Source: Carnegiea gigantea (lineage: Eukaryota; Streptophyta; Magnoliopsida; Caryophyllales; Cactaceae). Taken from it: 64,000 bases of DNA. The position numbers and the translations under genes were made by a program. Below, piece after piece: positions 33,201 to 43,749 of the stretch. Within the stretch, counting starts at the first letter, position 1. Each line of letters opens with the position of its first letter. The stretch lies in contig JAKOGI010003022.1 in assembly GCA_029747015.1 (NCBI GenBank), positions 1 to 64,000 on the forward strand. Reading direction: 5' to 3'. The notes under the pieces are model-generated. The model had not been told where the DNA came from and made no database searches. It worked only from the letters and a program-made list of their open reading frames with translations.

Positions 33201-34421
33201 AGTGGCTAAGATAATGTGCTGCGGACAATATCATATAATGTAATGTTTTCCTAGGGGATAAGTCCGGATAAACCCTAGAGGCCCTGACGAGGGTTAATGT
33301 AATGGTCCGATATGTTATATGTAGCCATTCCGGGAGTAAGAGCTTAAGCATGAGCGTTAGGTCTCACTATGGGATCGAGGATAGTTCTCACCCAATCAGC
33401 ACCCTGTAATGATCTTAGGCCACAAGTATTTTCCTTATGAATGAAAAATGTAGTTGGCAATTGCCGTCTTAAATGCTTTATGAAAAGAAAGGTTGAAGGT
33501 CGACTAATAGTTGATTGAAAGAAAGATGAGCTGTCGTAATACGACTAATATGAATGAAAATGCTTTGTTTCATATGATCTCAAGTAGTGTATGGTCAAGT
33601 TCTCATGTTTACTCCAGATAGTTACGTTTGCATCAAGTCATTATGTTGCGTTAAGTAACTATACTTATAAAGTGCATGTTGGACGAATGAGTATTAATAC
33701 ATCTCACAATCACGTCCTATGATGCCCATCCTTAACATGCCAACGTTCCTCGCATGAAGAACACTTTATGTTAATAATATGGTCAAGTGCCCCTAATGTG
33801 TATCGCATAGCTCAACTTAACTTGAATACCACGTGCACATTAACAAATGCACACTAAAGGTCATAGAACTTGGAAAAGGTTTACTTTAGGAAGTGGAGGG
33901 GGCACTCATTGAGCACGTAGTGACTCACTCCATTTCCTTCCCCTTTTCCCCTTCCCAGGTAATGAATGAAAGATTATGCGTGCTGCTTGCTTACGGACAT
34001 CCAGTCTTCCAGAAAGTGTTCTTATGTTGCTGCTGCTTGCTGAAGCTGCCATGTCCTTCTTTGTTAGATGTAATGTAAAGAGTAAACATGTAGTTGGCTC
34101 TGGACTATCTGCGAACCATGTAACTAACTGTATGACTGTTGTAAAGGCATAAGCCTCAACCGCGGGTGTGTGACTCGCTGGAAACTCCTATTTCCTTTTT
34201 GAATTTTAGTTATAATGATACAGTTACCCTACAAATTATAATGTAAATTATGGAAATGTTGATATTACAGACGGAACTCTGCCGGATTCGTCCCAGGTTT
34301 TTCTAACCTAAGCTAAAGTTGGGTAAAAATTAAGAAGAAAATTAAAAGAAGAAGAGCCTTAAGGGTCTCCTCGGGGGATCCTGGCGGTGTGACATCCCTG
34401 GTAGGTAGTGGGGGTGTTACA
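30255..34421 (+). repeat. 3' LTR of the chromovirus
   Basis: 4167 bp, colinear with 22531-26572. It is longer mainly because the 68-bp array has 14 instead of 12 units. Confidence 0.9.
31541..32492. repeat. 68-bp tandem array, 14 units, 3' LTR
   Basis: Same unit and hairpin arms as the 5' array. Units around 32010-32150 carry small indels and substitutions, and the last unit is the most diverged, as in the 5' copy. Confidence 0.88.
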
Positions 34422-34426
34422 CATAC

Positions 34427-35572
34427 CCATCAGAAAACGCCGCGGAGGGGTGGCGCGTGACTGTCACGCGCCGCCAACGAAGGTCGTTTCACGATCTTCT
34501 TCCTCCCATAGCCCCTTCTCATTGCCGATCTACGCAACCTTGCGAAAAAGAAGGCGAAAAACACCGTTTCAGGGGGCGCGTGAGACCACGCGCTACAGCC
34601 TCAGTGGCGCGTTTGGCGCGTGGGCACCTTCCCTAGGATCAGATCAGGCCGATCTACACCTCAGTACCCTCAGTTGTCGTCGGTTTAGCGTAGATCAGGG
34701 CTCAAAGGGGTCGGCGGTGGTTTTTGCATTACTTGGGTATTTTTTTTGGGAAAAACGACAACGGCGGTGGTGGCTGCCGTGGTCACGACGACCTGTGCCC
34801 AGAAAGGAGCTTCGTGCTCCTGGCTATGGCGTCGAGAGAGTTCGAGAGCCAGAAAGGTAAAAGATGGGCAGAGAGGTCGAGAAGAGTGGAGAGAGAATTC
34901 AGGCAGAGGGGAACCAAAGCAAAGAGAGCCTTGGGTCAGCCTTTGGGGAAGGGGGGTTAATCTTACTCAGACATAAAAGCCGCCCCCCGTTTCTTCAATT
35001 TTTTTTTGGGTCCGTTTTATTTTTTGGCCCAAATTACTTGACCCGAAAGATAGAACCTCATTTGTTCGGCCCTGAAATATTTTTTCTTATAATATGGGCC
35101 GATTTTTATTTTTGGGTTTGAACTGTTTCAAATTTGGGTTATTGAATATTTGCTCTCATGTTCATATAAATTTGTTTTATATGTTGGAGATGGTCATTAT
35201 TATCATTAATTATGGTATGATATTTTGAGGTTGATTATATAAACTTTGCGTTATATATATATATATATATATATATTTACATATGTATAGTTGTGTTAAA
35301 TGAATTAGTTTCATAAATACTAAATACATATTTACGTAATCAAAAGTGGATGTCTTCGTGATATTCATTAAATTAAAATGTTAATTAGTTTGACAAAAAC
35401 ATGAAATTCTATAAGATTAATAATTAAATTAAACAAGCTCCAAAATTCGCAAAATGTACGTGATGATTATGAGCTTGGCGAAATTTTCGAACGTATATTG
35501 TGAACGATGGGGCTTTCTAGGTAATTTAATTATTAAACAATATGTCTAACAGATAAAATATACTTTTCAGAT
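34427..35572. other. Copia leader, right of the chromovirus insertion
   Basis: No coding signal that I trust. It has a GC-rich start with repeated GCGCGTG/CACGCGC motifs, including a palindrome at 34452-34472. Later it is AT-rich, with an (AT)n run at about 35253-35276. The copia gag begins at 35573. Confidence 0.5.
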
Positions 35573-36472
35573 ATGGCAGCTAGAAACATGATAGGTTGTA
35601 TGCAATCAGATGACAAACTAGATGGTTCGAACTATGATATTTGGCATCTGAAAGTCCAGTTTTATCTAAACAATGATGATATGCTGGATCTCTTAACCTC
35701 CTCCATGGCTCCTCCTGCGGAAAAAGATGAACAAGGTAGAGATACTACTGCAATTGAGCAGTACAAAGAAAACCTAAAAACATACCAAGCATGGTTCAAA
35801 CGTGATCGTTCTGCACGCTACACTATGCTATCTTGCATGCGGGACGATCTTCTGGGAGAGTTTGAACGCTTCCACACTGCTAAGGACATGTGGATGCAGC
35901 TTAAGATCAGGTTCGGGCAGACATCTGCTACAAGGTTACGTGCCTTGCAGCTGAAATGGATGCAATATACTATTGACTCCAGTCGTAGTATCTCTGAGCA
36001 CCTTCGAACTATGAGTGCTATGGTTTGAGACCTTAAGGCTGCGAGGCAAGAGGTTTCTGAGCAGGAACAGGTCCTGAATGTGATTAGGGCTCTTCTGAAT
36101 GACAATGAACATTGGAAGAGTTTTAAAGTGTTCATGGCACACAGTGAGCACATCAACACTTTCGAGGCAATCTCCAAACACCTCGAGATGGAGGAAGAGC
36201 GCTTAAAGCTATATGCGCCTCCTAGTGTGGCATTCGTTGCCAAAGGATTGGGGCCCAAGGGCAGGAAATCTTACCGTGGTAAGAAATCTAAAAAAGGCCC
36301 CCGTCCTCCTCAGAACTCTCGTTCCAATGCTGGTACTGCCAAGAAGCATAAAGCTAAGGGCAACGGAGCTAAGGATATAGCACGTGTGAAGTGCTATAAC
36401 TGTGGAAAGAAGGGTCATTTCGCTCGGGATTGTCCTAAGCCAACCAAGACACGGGGGCAACCAAACACATAG
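35573..36472 (+). pseudogene. Copia Gag with one nonsense codon
   Basis: One frame from ATG 35573. The N-terminus SDDKLDGSNYDIWHLKVQF is the DUF4219 pattern. The middle has a UBN2-type region (MQLKIRFGQTSATRL). A TGA at about 36026 (after SAMV) breaks it where arginine would fit. The frame then continues to the zinc knuckle CYNCGKKGHFARDC at about 36390-36432 and stops at 36470. It would form the virus-like particle and bind RNA. Confidence 0.85.
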
Positions 36473-37757
36473 TTCAGGATAGAGCTGGATTCGTGGAGTT
36501 CCACCGTTACCCGGTGGGTTCACGAACTGTCGTACTGGGGAACGGCAGCGAAGAAGATGTTCTTGGAGTAGGAACATACCAGCTCAGACTCCGTGGAGGA
36601 AACAAGTTGTTCCTTCATGACGCTCTCTATGCACCTGGGGTGCGATGTTCCTTAGTTTCTTATGTTTCTTTAGTAAGATTAGGTTTCACTTTTGATTTTC
36701 GTCCAGACGGTTTAGATTTGTTCTACAATGGCAATTTGTTTGGCCAAGCAACTTTGAAAGGAGATTTCATTGTTTTAGATTTGGATTATAACTATAATAA
36801 TATATCCTCTGCTTATGTTTCTTATTTTGACTCTAATTCTGAATCTGTTAAGTGGCATGCTAGACTTGGCCATGTGGGCCAAGATAGGATAAACAGGCTA
36901 GCTAAAGAAGGTTTTCTAGACCGACTCACTAGGGTTAAGTTACCTAGGTGTGAGTCATGTTTAGCTGGAAAGGCAACAATGAAGCCTTTCGGTAAGGTCA
37001 GGAGAGCATATAGTCCCTTAGAGTTAATCCACTCAGACATATGCGGACCTATGAACGTCAAAGCCCGACATGAGGCTATCTATTTCATTACTCTCATAGA
37101 TGATTATTCACGATATGGGTATGTATACCTATTATCTCATTGCTACGAGGCACTTGATGTATTCAAACGCTTCGTAGCAGAAGTAGAGACTCAATTGGAA
37201 CGTAGGTTAAGATCCTTCGAACTGATCGATGTCGTGAATACCTCTCTGATATGTTCAAGGAGTTCTGTGAGGAAAAAGGTATACAAAGACAGCTAACGAT
37301 TCCACGCACCCCACAACATAACGGTGTTGCGGAGCGTAGGAATCGTACATTGCTTGACATGGTCAGGTCAATGATGGTACACGCTAGCCTCCCAATCAGT
37401 TTTTGGGGGGATGCACTGCTTACGGCAACCTACATACTCAACCGTGTGCCAAGCAAGAGTATACCTGCCACACCATATGAGTTATGGTTTGGTAAAAAGC
37501 TATCCTTGGATCATTTGCGTCCATGGGGTTCAGCCGGCTATGTGCATAACCCAACCCATAAACATGGAAAACTTGGTCTAAGAGCCACCAAAATGATGTT
37601 TATTCGGTACCCTGCACAATCAAAAGGATATGTAATGTACGGGGAACATCCAAATGATGGCATGACAGAAATAGACTCCCGCAATGTCGATTTTCTTGAG
37701 GATGAGTTCCCGACCATTGGTGAAGTCAAGAAGGATGTCGAATTGTTTGAATTATAG
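36430..37757 (+). pseudogene. Copia protease and integrase, frameshifted
   Basis: The protease active site DTGATKHIV lies in frame 1 at about 36444-36471, overlapping the end of gag in the other frame. The spacer normally found between zinc knuckle and DTGA is gone, so a small deletion with frame change joined them. GAG-pre-integrase (VKWHARLGHVGQDRINRL, CESCLAGK) and the integrase core (LIHSDICGPM, ITLIDDYSRY) follow. A frame change near 37205 moves the reading to 37251-37757 (HNGVAERRNRTLLDM, SFWGDALLTATYILN). Further in-frame stops lie at 37755 and 37887. Confidence 0.85.
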
Positions 37758-37916
37758 CAAAACATCCCACCATCGTTCGGTGAGGGGGAGAATTTGGATT
37801 CTAACCAAGTCACCGAAGATGGTATGCCTTCCCCATCCAAAGGAAATGGGGGAAACTTGCCTGCCCAGGAAAATGAGAATCGTTCTTAATCTCCTGTACA
37901 TGAGGAAAGTGACTCT

Positions 37917-39746
37917 GTGAGGGAGATCCATCCTCAATTTCCAGTTTTCGAACATGCATTTAGCCCACATGTTCGGGACCCCATGCCCCAAAGGGACAGT
38001 GGGAGCAACTCTCCACATGTTCAAGGTCCCACACCCCTTAGAGAAAGGGGGAGTGATACCTTGCCCAGGCAAGCGAACAATGAAGGCCCCAGGCCCCGAA
38101 GGAGTGAGCATGGAAGAATTCCTCGACGATATTTCCAAATTGAAGAGGAAATATTCCTATGCACTCCCTTGGAAGTCGAGAAGCCTACCTTTTACCAAGA
38201 AGCACTTGACTCACCAAGCCACAAAGAGTGGATGAATGCCATGAAGGATGAAATGGACTCGATGGCAAGAAATAAGGTTTGGGAACTTGTTGATCTTCCA
38301 CCCCAGCGTAAGTCTATTGGAAACAAGTGGGTTTTCAAGATAAAACATCGGGCAGATGGATCGATCGATAAGTTCAAAGCCCGTTTAGTGGCAAAAGGGT
38401 TTACACAAATTGAGAGTGTAGACTATGAAGAGACATTGTCTCCTGTGGTGAGATTTGCCTCTATTCGCCTATTCCTGGCCATAGTTGCCCATTTGGACTT
38501 AGAGTTATTCCAAATGGACGTAAAGACTGCTTTCCTCAATGGCAGCCTTGAGGAAGAAATCTATATGGACCAACCCATTGGTTTTGTATCAAAGGGACAA
38601 GAGGACAAAGTATGTCGTCTTAAAAGGTCCATATATGGTCTTAAGCAGTCTTCCAGATCTTGGTACTTAAGATTCCATGAAGTCATAACTTCGTTTGGCT
38701 TATCCATGGTTTCGGAGGACCATTGTGTGTATGTCAAAAGATCAACCGAGGGGATCATGTTGTTTACCCTATATGTTGATGACATACTATTGGTTGGGAA
38801 CAATTTGGAGATGATCGAAGCCACTAAGAGGTGGTTATCCTCTGTCTTTGAGATGACGGATATGGGTGAAGCCAGGTATGTCCTAGGCGTGGAAATAATA
38901 AGGAATCACCCTAAGAAGCTTTTAGGTATGAGCCAAGAGGCATATATCAAGAAAGTCTTAGAACGATTCCGTATGCATTATTCCAAACCGGTAGACACTC
39001 CAGTTGAGAAGGGTTTAACCTTGAGCCTCGATCAATGCCTAAAAACAGACAAAGAAAAGAAAGCCATGAGCAATGTCCCCTACGCTAGTGCTGTAGGAAG
39101 CTTAATGTACGCCATGTTATGTACATGACCGGACATATGCTTTGCGGTTGGTCTGGTAAGTCATTACCAAAGCAACCCAGGACAAGCTCATTAGCAAGCA
39201 GTTAAGAGAATCATGCGTTACCTTCGTGGTACAACCGACTTGGTCCTATGCTATCAGGGCGGGGACCTTAAGTTGAGAGGATACTCAGATGCCAATTGGG
39301 GCGGTGACCCGGATGAGTCCAGGTCAACCTCAGGATATGTGTTCACCCTGAGTGGGGGAGTCATATCATGATGCAGTAAGAAACAAGACTGCATAGTTCT
39401 GTCAACCATGGAGGCAGAATATGTCGCATGCAGCCTAGCCACGCAGGAGGCAATGTGGCTTAGGAGCTTCCTCCAGGACCTCAACTTCACTCCGAGAGCT
39501 GATGATCCTATAGAGATGTTATGTGACAACACAGCTGCCATCCAGTTCGCTAAGGATCCGAAATTTCATCGGAAAACCAAACACATCAAGAGGTGTTATC
39601 ACTTCGTGCGAGACGCCATAAAGACAAAGGAGGTTGCCATCAAGTATATACCCACCAACAAGATGATTGCTGATCCATTAACTAAGCCAATTCCTAGAGA
39701 TGCATTCAAAGCACATACATTGAGTCTAGGACTTTGCAGAGTTTAG
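37917..39746 (+). pseudogene. Copia RT and RNase H with several stops
   Basis: RT runs from about 38200: WVFKIKHRADGSIDKFKARL, FQMDVKTAFLNGSLEEEIY, and the catalytic YVDDILLVGNN near 38780. It is intact to 39126, where TGA replaces the arginine of the usual RPDI motif. RNase H follows with TAG near 39193 and TGA near 39369, both where tryptophan is expected, and ends with YIPTNKMIADPLTKPIP. The stop at 39744 is the natural end. The changed codons are all explainable by C to T or G to A. Confidence 0.88.
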
Positions 39747-40726
39747 TTTTTGGATAAAATCTTGTTATATATAACCGATACGTTCTTCATGTAAAAGGCA
39801 TTTATGAAATAAAGGATAAGAGTTCTTTTCTAAATGCTTTGCGACTTATCTGTTAGACATGTTCAAAGAAAGTCACAGGCTTCCGATTGGCCTAATCACA
39901 CAGGCAATCGCCCCGACGCTTGAATAGCGGGTGGGATGAGACGTAATCATATTGGCACTAGGTGTGCAATATTGATAACTTATAACGTATGAATGAGAAA
40001 TAGTCACCCTAGTAAGTCTAAGATGAGACTCGAGGAAGTCGAATATGAGACATGATGTCATATTGAAGCCTCAAAAGCCGAATCTTGAGTGTTAAGATTA
40101 GCATTCAGTATGTTAATCTAGTGGCTCACGTTAGATTTTTTGGTTGAAAATCTAGACTGATGATTCGCATGGCATATAAGGTGACGATCCCAAGAAAGTG
40201 GGAGCTATGTTATGACACGCATTTCATACTGTGTGTGCTTAAAAGACGACCATATACGGAGTGACAACTGACCTCCCTATCTCTTGTCACTGTGTGACCC
40301 TGTAGGCGAGAACCCTTTTGACTTAAAGTTATGATACGAAATCAAAACTTAATGTAGCTACTTTAATGTGTTTTTCAAGAACCACGATGTATTCGGTTCA
40401 GTGAGGACATATTAGGAAAGCTGTTGAGTTATGATGTAGTATCATGAGTGTTTAAGGAAAAGTCTATCTGTCATCACCAATATCAGCCCGGGCGATTATA
40501 CTAAGTGTATAATCAAAATGATATATCATGGCATAAAGGGATTAGGAATGCCACTGCTGATGTTTAGGATGACTTGAGGTATCGCATTCTGTGAAAACGC
40601 TATGTTAATTAGATAGTAACTTAATATAGCGCTATTTGTTATTTCCGGTCGCACGTCCTATTCCCAGTATGACGTGTGAGGAGGGATGGTTCATGGAGAG
40701 CATGTGAGTTTGCGGCCTTTGTGGCC
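39747..40726. other. 3' untranslated region of the second copia
   Basis: About 1 kb of AT-rich sequence between the RNase H stop and the polypurine tract. I see no ORF with motifs. Long 3' regions like this occur in several copia lineages. Confidence 0.5.
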
Positions 40727-41059
40727 GAGTGGGAGCTGTTGGACGGGCCTATTAGTTGAGGCCCAACGGTCATAAAGCGGCTACCCTAGACCCTAGTTGT
40801 TCCCTCCCATTACCTATAAAAGGAGGATTGGGAGGGTCAGCCAAAATACACACAAAAAGGAACAATTATACTCTCCTCCCCTCCTCCCCACGGTTGCCCT
40901 ACCATCATTGACGGGTATTCGGGTTTAGGACGTGGACATCTTCTAAGCGACTTTAGTAGCCGCTCGGGATTATTATTCGCGTGACCGGTATTCTTTATTA
41001 TTGTGGATTATTACGAACAGTACGCTTCTGCATTCAGGTTAGTCCTAATCTTTACTACA
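40727..41059 (+). repeat. Polypurine tract and 3' LTR of the second copia
   Basis: GAGTGGGAGC (40727-40736) precedes TGTTGGACGGG at 40737. The LTR is 323 bp and ends CTTTACTACA at 41059. TATA-like CCTATAAAAGG lies near 40813. Confidence 0.85.
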
Positions 41060-41774
41060 CTTTCGGTTCATCAAAATCTGGGTAGGCCAACTGGTTCATA
41101 TGTGTTTCTAGGTTACTCAGTTGCTGCCTCCCTCCCTTGTTTATCTATTTCGAATCTAGCTACTTCCTCTATTTTTGTGGGTATCAATTGGATGCTTTTT
41201 GCTTGGTTTTGATTTTGGATTGAGCTCTTGAAATTCAGCTAATGTCATTACTGGAGGTTTGCATCGCCATGATTTAGTGTTTGTTTCTCCTGTCTTCTTC
41301 TTTGTGTTTGATTTCATTTTGCCTAATTTATTTCCAATCTCAGTCTAATGGCTACTATAAAGGGCACTGAGTAGGTTGCCACAAATTCGATTCAAGTTTA
41401 ATGGATGTAGTTCTTTAAGTTGGTTTGTTTCGTTGCTGGATTGACATTACTGATGATATGATTAGCTTATTGTGTTCTTATCCTTTTTATTGTGCAATGA
41501 TGATGTAGATTTAATGGCTACTTCATTTTATTTATTAACTTAGTGAACTCTTCGATTAACATAACATTGTTAGTTCAATTTTGTTTCGTGACCACATAGA
41601 ATTAATGATTGTAATTATTTATTGTTTAAATTGTTTTAGAATTATGATAGATTAGTTTATTTTCATTGTTAGTGAGCTTAATCTTATCGTTGTCCCTAAG
41701 TAGACGACTCTGAAATACTACCACAAAAGTCGTACGCTTGCAGCTCTTTATGTTTCACTCAAAATTCTTGTATA
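41060..41774 (+). repeat. 3' LTR of the gag-only element, right part
   Basis: It resumes at CTTTCGGTT. The first 215 bp duplicate 21292-21506. From 41275 it continues colinear with the end of the 5' LTR (16160-16675) and stops at CTTGTATA 41774. The flank GTGTA 41775-41779 pairs with GTGTG 15003-15007. Confidence 0.78.
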
Positions 41775-41779
41775 GTGTA

Positions 41780-42264
41780 GCAACCCTCTACCAGTTCAAG
41801 CACTCCAGTTTTGGAGCAAAAAGCATGGCCCTGACATCATCTTCCTCTTTGAGATAATGTTAGTAGTGTGCAAGATGCACATATTAGGTGTTAAGTTTGG
41901 GTTTAAATACGCTTTTAAAGTCAACAATAGGGGGGTTAGGTGGATCGATGATGTATTGGAAAGAAAATTTGGATTTCGAGCTTCTAGTACTACAAACTAT
42001 ATTATGGGTGACATTATGGATGGTAATTAAACCACAATGCATTTCATAGGAATATACGCTGGCCTGAAGTTCAAAACAAATGGCGTACTTGGGAACTTCT
42101 TAAGGAAAGGGTCAATGATGTGTCTATACCTACCATTGTGGACGGATAATTTAATGAAATTTTATCTTTTAAAAACGAACGTGGCGGTGTTGATAGCGGA
42201 CTACGTTTGATAGACAACTTTCATAATGCAATGCTCAATTGCAGTCTTCGATATTTAGGATGTT
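41780..42264 (+). pseudogene. LINE ORF2 endonuclease, first part
   Basis: It resumes the APE-type endonuclease: SNPLPVQALQFWSKKHGPDI, then MHILGVKFGFKYAFKV and later WRTWELLKERV and GLRLIDNFHNAMLNCSLRYL. In-frame stops and shifts occur (for example after GDIMDGN and TIVDG). It is cut at 42264 by an RTE LINE inserted after SLRYLGC. It would nick target DNA for target-primed reverse transcription. Confidence 0.7.
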
Positions 42265-43268
42265 CAGAGAACCAATTTGGTTTTATGTCAGGCAGGTCGA
42301 TCACTGAGGCGATTCACCTCCTCAGAGGGCTCATAGGCTTGTTCAGGGATAGAAAGGTGGATCTCCATATGGTGTTCATTGACCTAGAGAAAGCGTATGA
42401 TCGAGTCCCGAGGGAGGTATTGTGGAGGTATTTGGAAGAGAAAAGGGTGTCACCCGCGTACATCCGTGTAATCAAGGATATGTATGAGGGAGGGCGGACG
42501 CGTGTTAGGACACCGGGAAGGGTCTCTAACAACTTCGCTGTTAGTATGGGCCTACATCAGGGCTCCGCCCTAAGCCCATTTCTTTTCACTTTAATTATGG
42601 ATGAACTCACTAAAGGAATCCAGGACGAGGTGTCTTGGTGCATGTTATTTGCAGATGACATTATTCTTATCGATGTGACCAGGTTGGAGAGTTGGAGGCA
42701 TACGCTGGAAGTTAGGGGTTTTCAGTTAAGTAGATCAAAAACGGAATAACTCCATTGCTGTTTCAGTGGTAGGATAGAAGAGGGGGGAGAAATCGGGAGG
42801 GTGATACCAAAGGTCGCTAAATTTAAGTATCTGGGCTCGATCATTCAGCAAAATGGGGATATTGACGAGGATATTAGCCAGCGGATAAGAGTGGGTTGGC
42901 AAAAGTGGAAGTCAGCGTCAGGGGTACTATGTGACAAGAGAATGCCCCTAAGATTGAAAGGCAAAGTATATCGGATAGTAGTTAGACCGGCTGTCCTCTA
43001 TGGATCGGAGTGTTGGCCTCTAAAGAAGACGCAGGCCCAAAGGTTGATGGTAGCTGAGATGAGAATGATCAGGTGGATGTATGGTTTTACGAGATTGGAC
43101 AGAATTAGGAATGGAGTAATCAGGAGCTTAGCTGAAGTGGCCCCCATAGAGGAGAAGATGAGGGAATCGAGGCTCAGATGGTTCGGCCATGTAAAGAGGA
43201 GAAGTGTGGCCACCCTAGTGCGGAGGTGCGAGATGATGGTCCCCTGGTGGAAAGAGAGGGAGGGGTAG
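42265..43268 (+). pseudogene. RTE-type reverse transcriptase, partial
   Basis: Seen: NQFGFMSGRSITEAIHLL, VFIDLEKAYDRVPREVLW, the catalytic MLFADDIILID near 42640-42675, then FKYLGSIIQQNGDIDEDI and WFGHVKRR. About ten residues usually found between IDVT and RLESW seem missing, and a TAA at 42747-42749 splits the frame before 42801-43268. Frame breaks continue near 43266. Confidence 0.85.
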
Positions 43269-43749
43269 ACCGAAGAAGAGCATAGAGGAAGTGGTTAGAG
43301 AGAACCTGAGAGTTACCGGTCTGACGGAGGACATGGCTCAGGATAGGAGGTTGTGGCGGGATAGGATTAAGGTCTCTGATTGCAGGAGACTGGCCGCGTA
43401 GGTGGTAGTAGCTTCGGTGGGGTGGGGCGAGTAGGGTTTTGGTGTGCTTGTCTGCAGGTCGTGCTTTTCTAGGATGTGACTGCATCTAGCGCCCCTGGTT
43501 GGTTGAGGTATGTCTCTGCTCCTTGTTTAGTTTGCTCTCCGGCCCATTTTCTCCTCCTTGGTTTTGGTTTGCAATCGTTTTCTCTTTAAACCTTTTTTAA
43601 AAAAAAAGAAAAAACTATTTTGTGGGTCTTAAGGAATCAACCTCTCTATGGGTAGGAATACCGGTAGGGGTAAAGTTGCCTACAGCTGGATCTCCCCAGA
43701 CCCCGTGAAAGCGAGATCCACACTGGTAGTTGTTGTTGTTGTTGTTGTT
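42265..43749 (+). mobile_element. 5'-truncated RTE-clade LINE
   Basis: It is flanked by the exact 15-bp repeat GATATTTAGGATGTT (42250-42264 and 43750-43764). It contains the 3' part of an RTE-type RT gene, a short 3' untranslated region and a (TTG)n tail at about 43730-43749, the tail type of RTE elements. The endonuclease and the first RT motifs are missing, typical 5' truncation. It landed in the L1 endonuclease. Confidence 0.88.

Larger units (their letters stand above)
22531..34421 (+). mobile_element. Tekay/Del-like Ty3 chromovirus with 4-kb LTRs, internally deleted
   Basis: The LTRs are 22531-26572 and 30255-34421, and perfect CATAC duplications lie at 22526-22530 and 34422-34426. A tRNA-Met primer site follows the first LTR and a GGGGGGAGAG polypurine tract precedes the second. 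The internal region (about 3.7 kb) holds an unknown 237-codon ORF, then a gag fragment fused to the end of RT, RNase H, integrase and a C-terminal chromodomain-like segment. Most of gag, protease and the RT palm are missing. The LTRs differ by scattered substitutions and two repeat units, so the insertion looks young relative to its hosts. Confidence 0.9.
21507..41059 (+). mobile_element. Ty1/copia retrotransposon in the gag-only LTR, itself split
   Basis: The 3' LTR is 40737-41059 (TGTTGGACGGG to CTTTACTACA). The 5' LTR copy at 21507-21818 lacks its first 11 bases. A tRNA-Met primer site follows, then a leader with tandem repeats, then gag and pol (35573-39746) broken by stops and frameshifts. 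A chromovirus sits in the leader at 22531-34421. The right flank CTTTC (41060-41064) equals 21292-21296, consistent with a target duplication displaced by later filler DNA. Confidence 0.85.
15008..41774 (+). mobile_element. Gag-only LTR retrotransposon (LARD/TR-GAG-like), interrupted in its 3' LTR
   Basis: The LTRs are 15008-16675 and 20365-21506 plus 41275-41774. They share start TGTTTGCAC and colinear sequence. The internal region is about 3.7 kb and holds only a decayed gag and low-complexity DNA; no protease, RT or integrase is seen. The primer site is of Athila type. The 5-bp flanks are GTGTG (15003-15007) and GTGTA (41775-41779). It inserted into the start of LINE ORF2, and its 3' LTR was later hit by a copia element. 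Confidence 0.78.
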
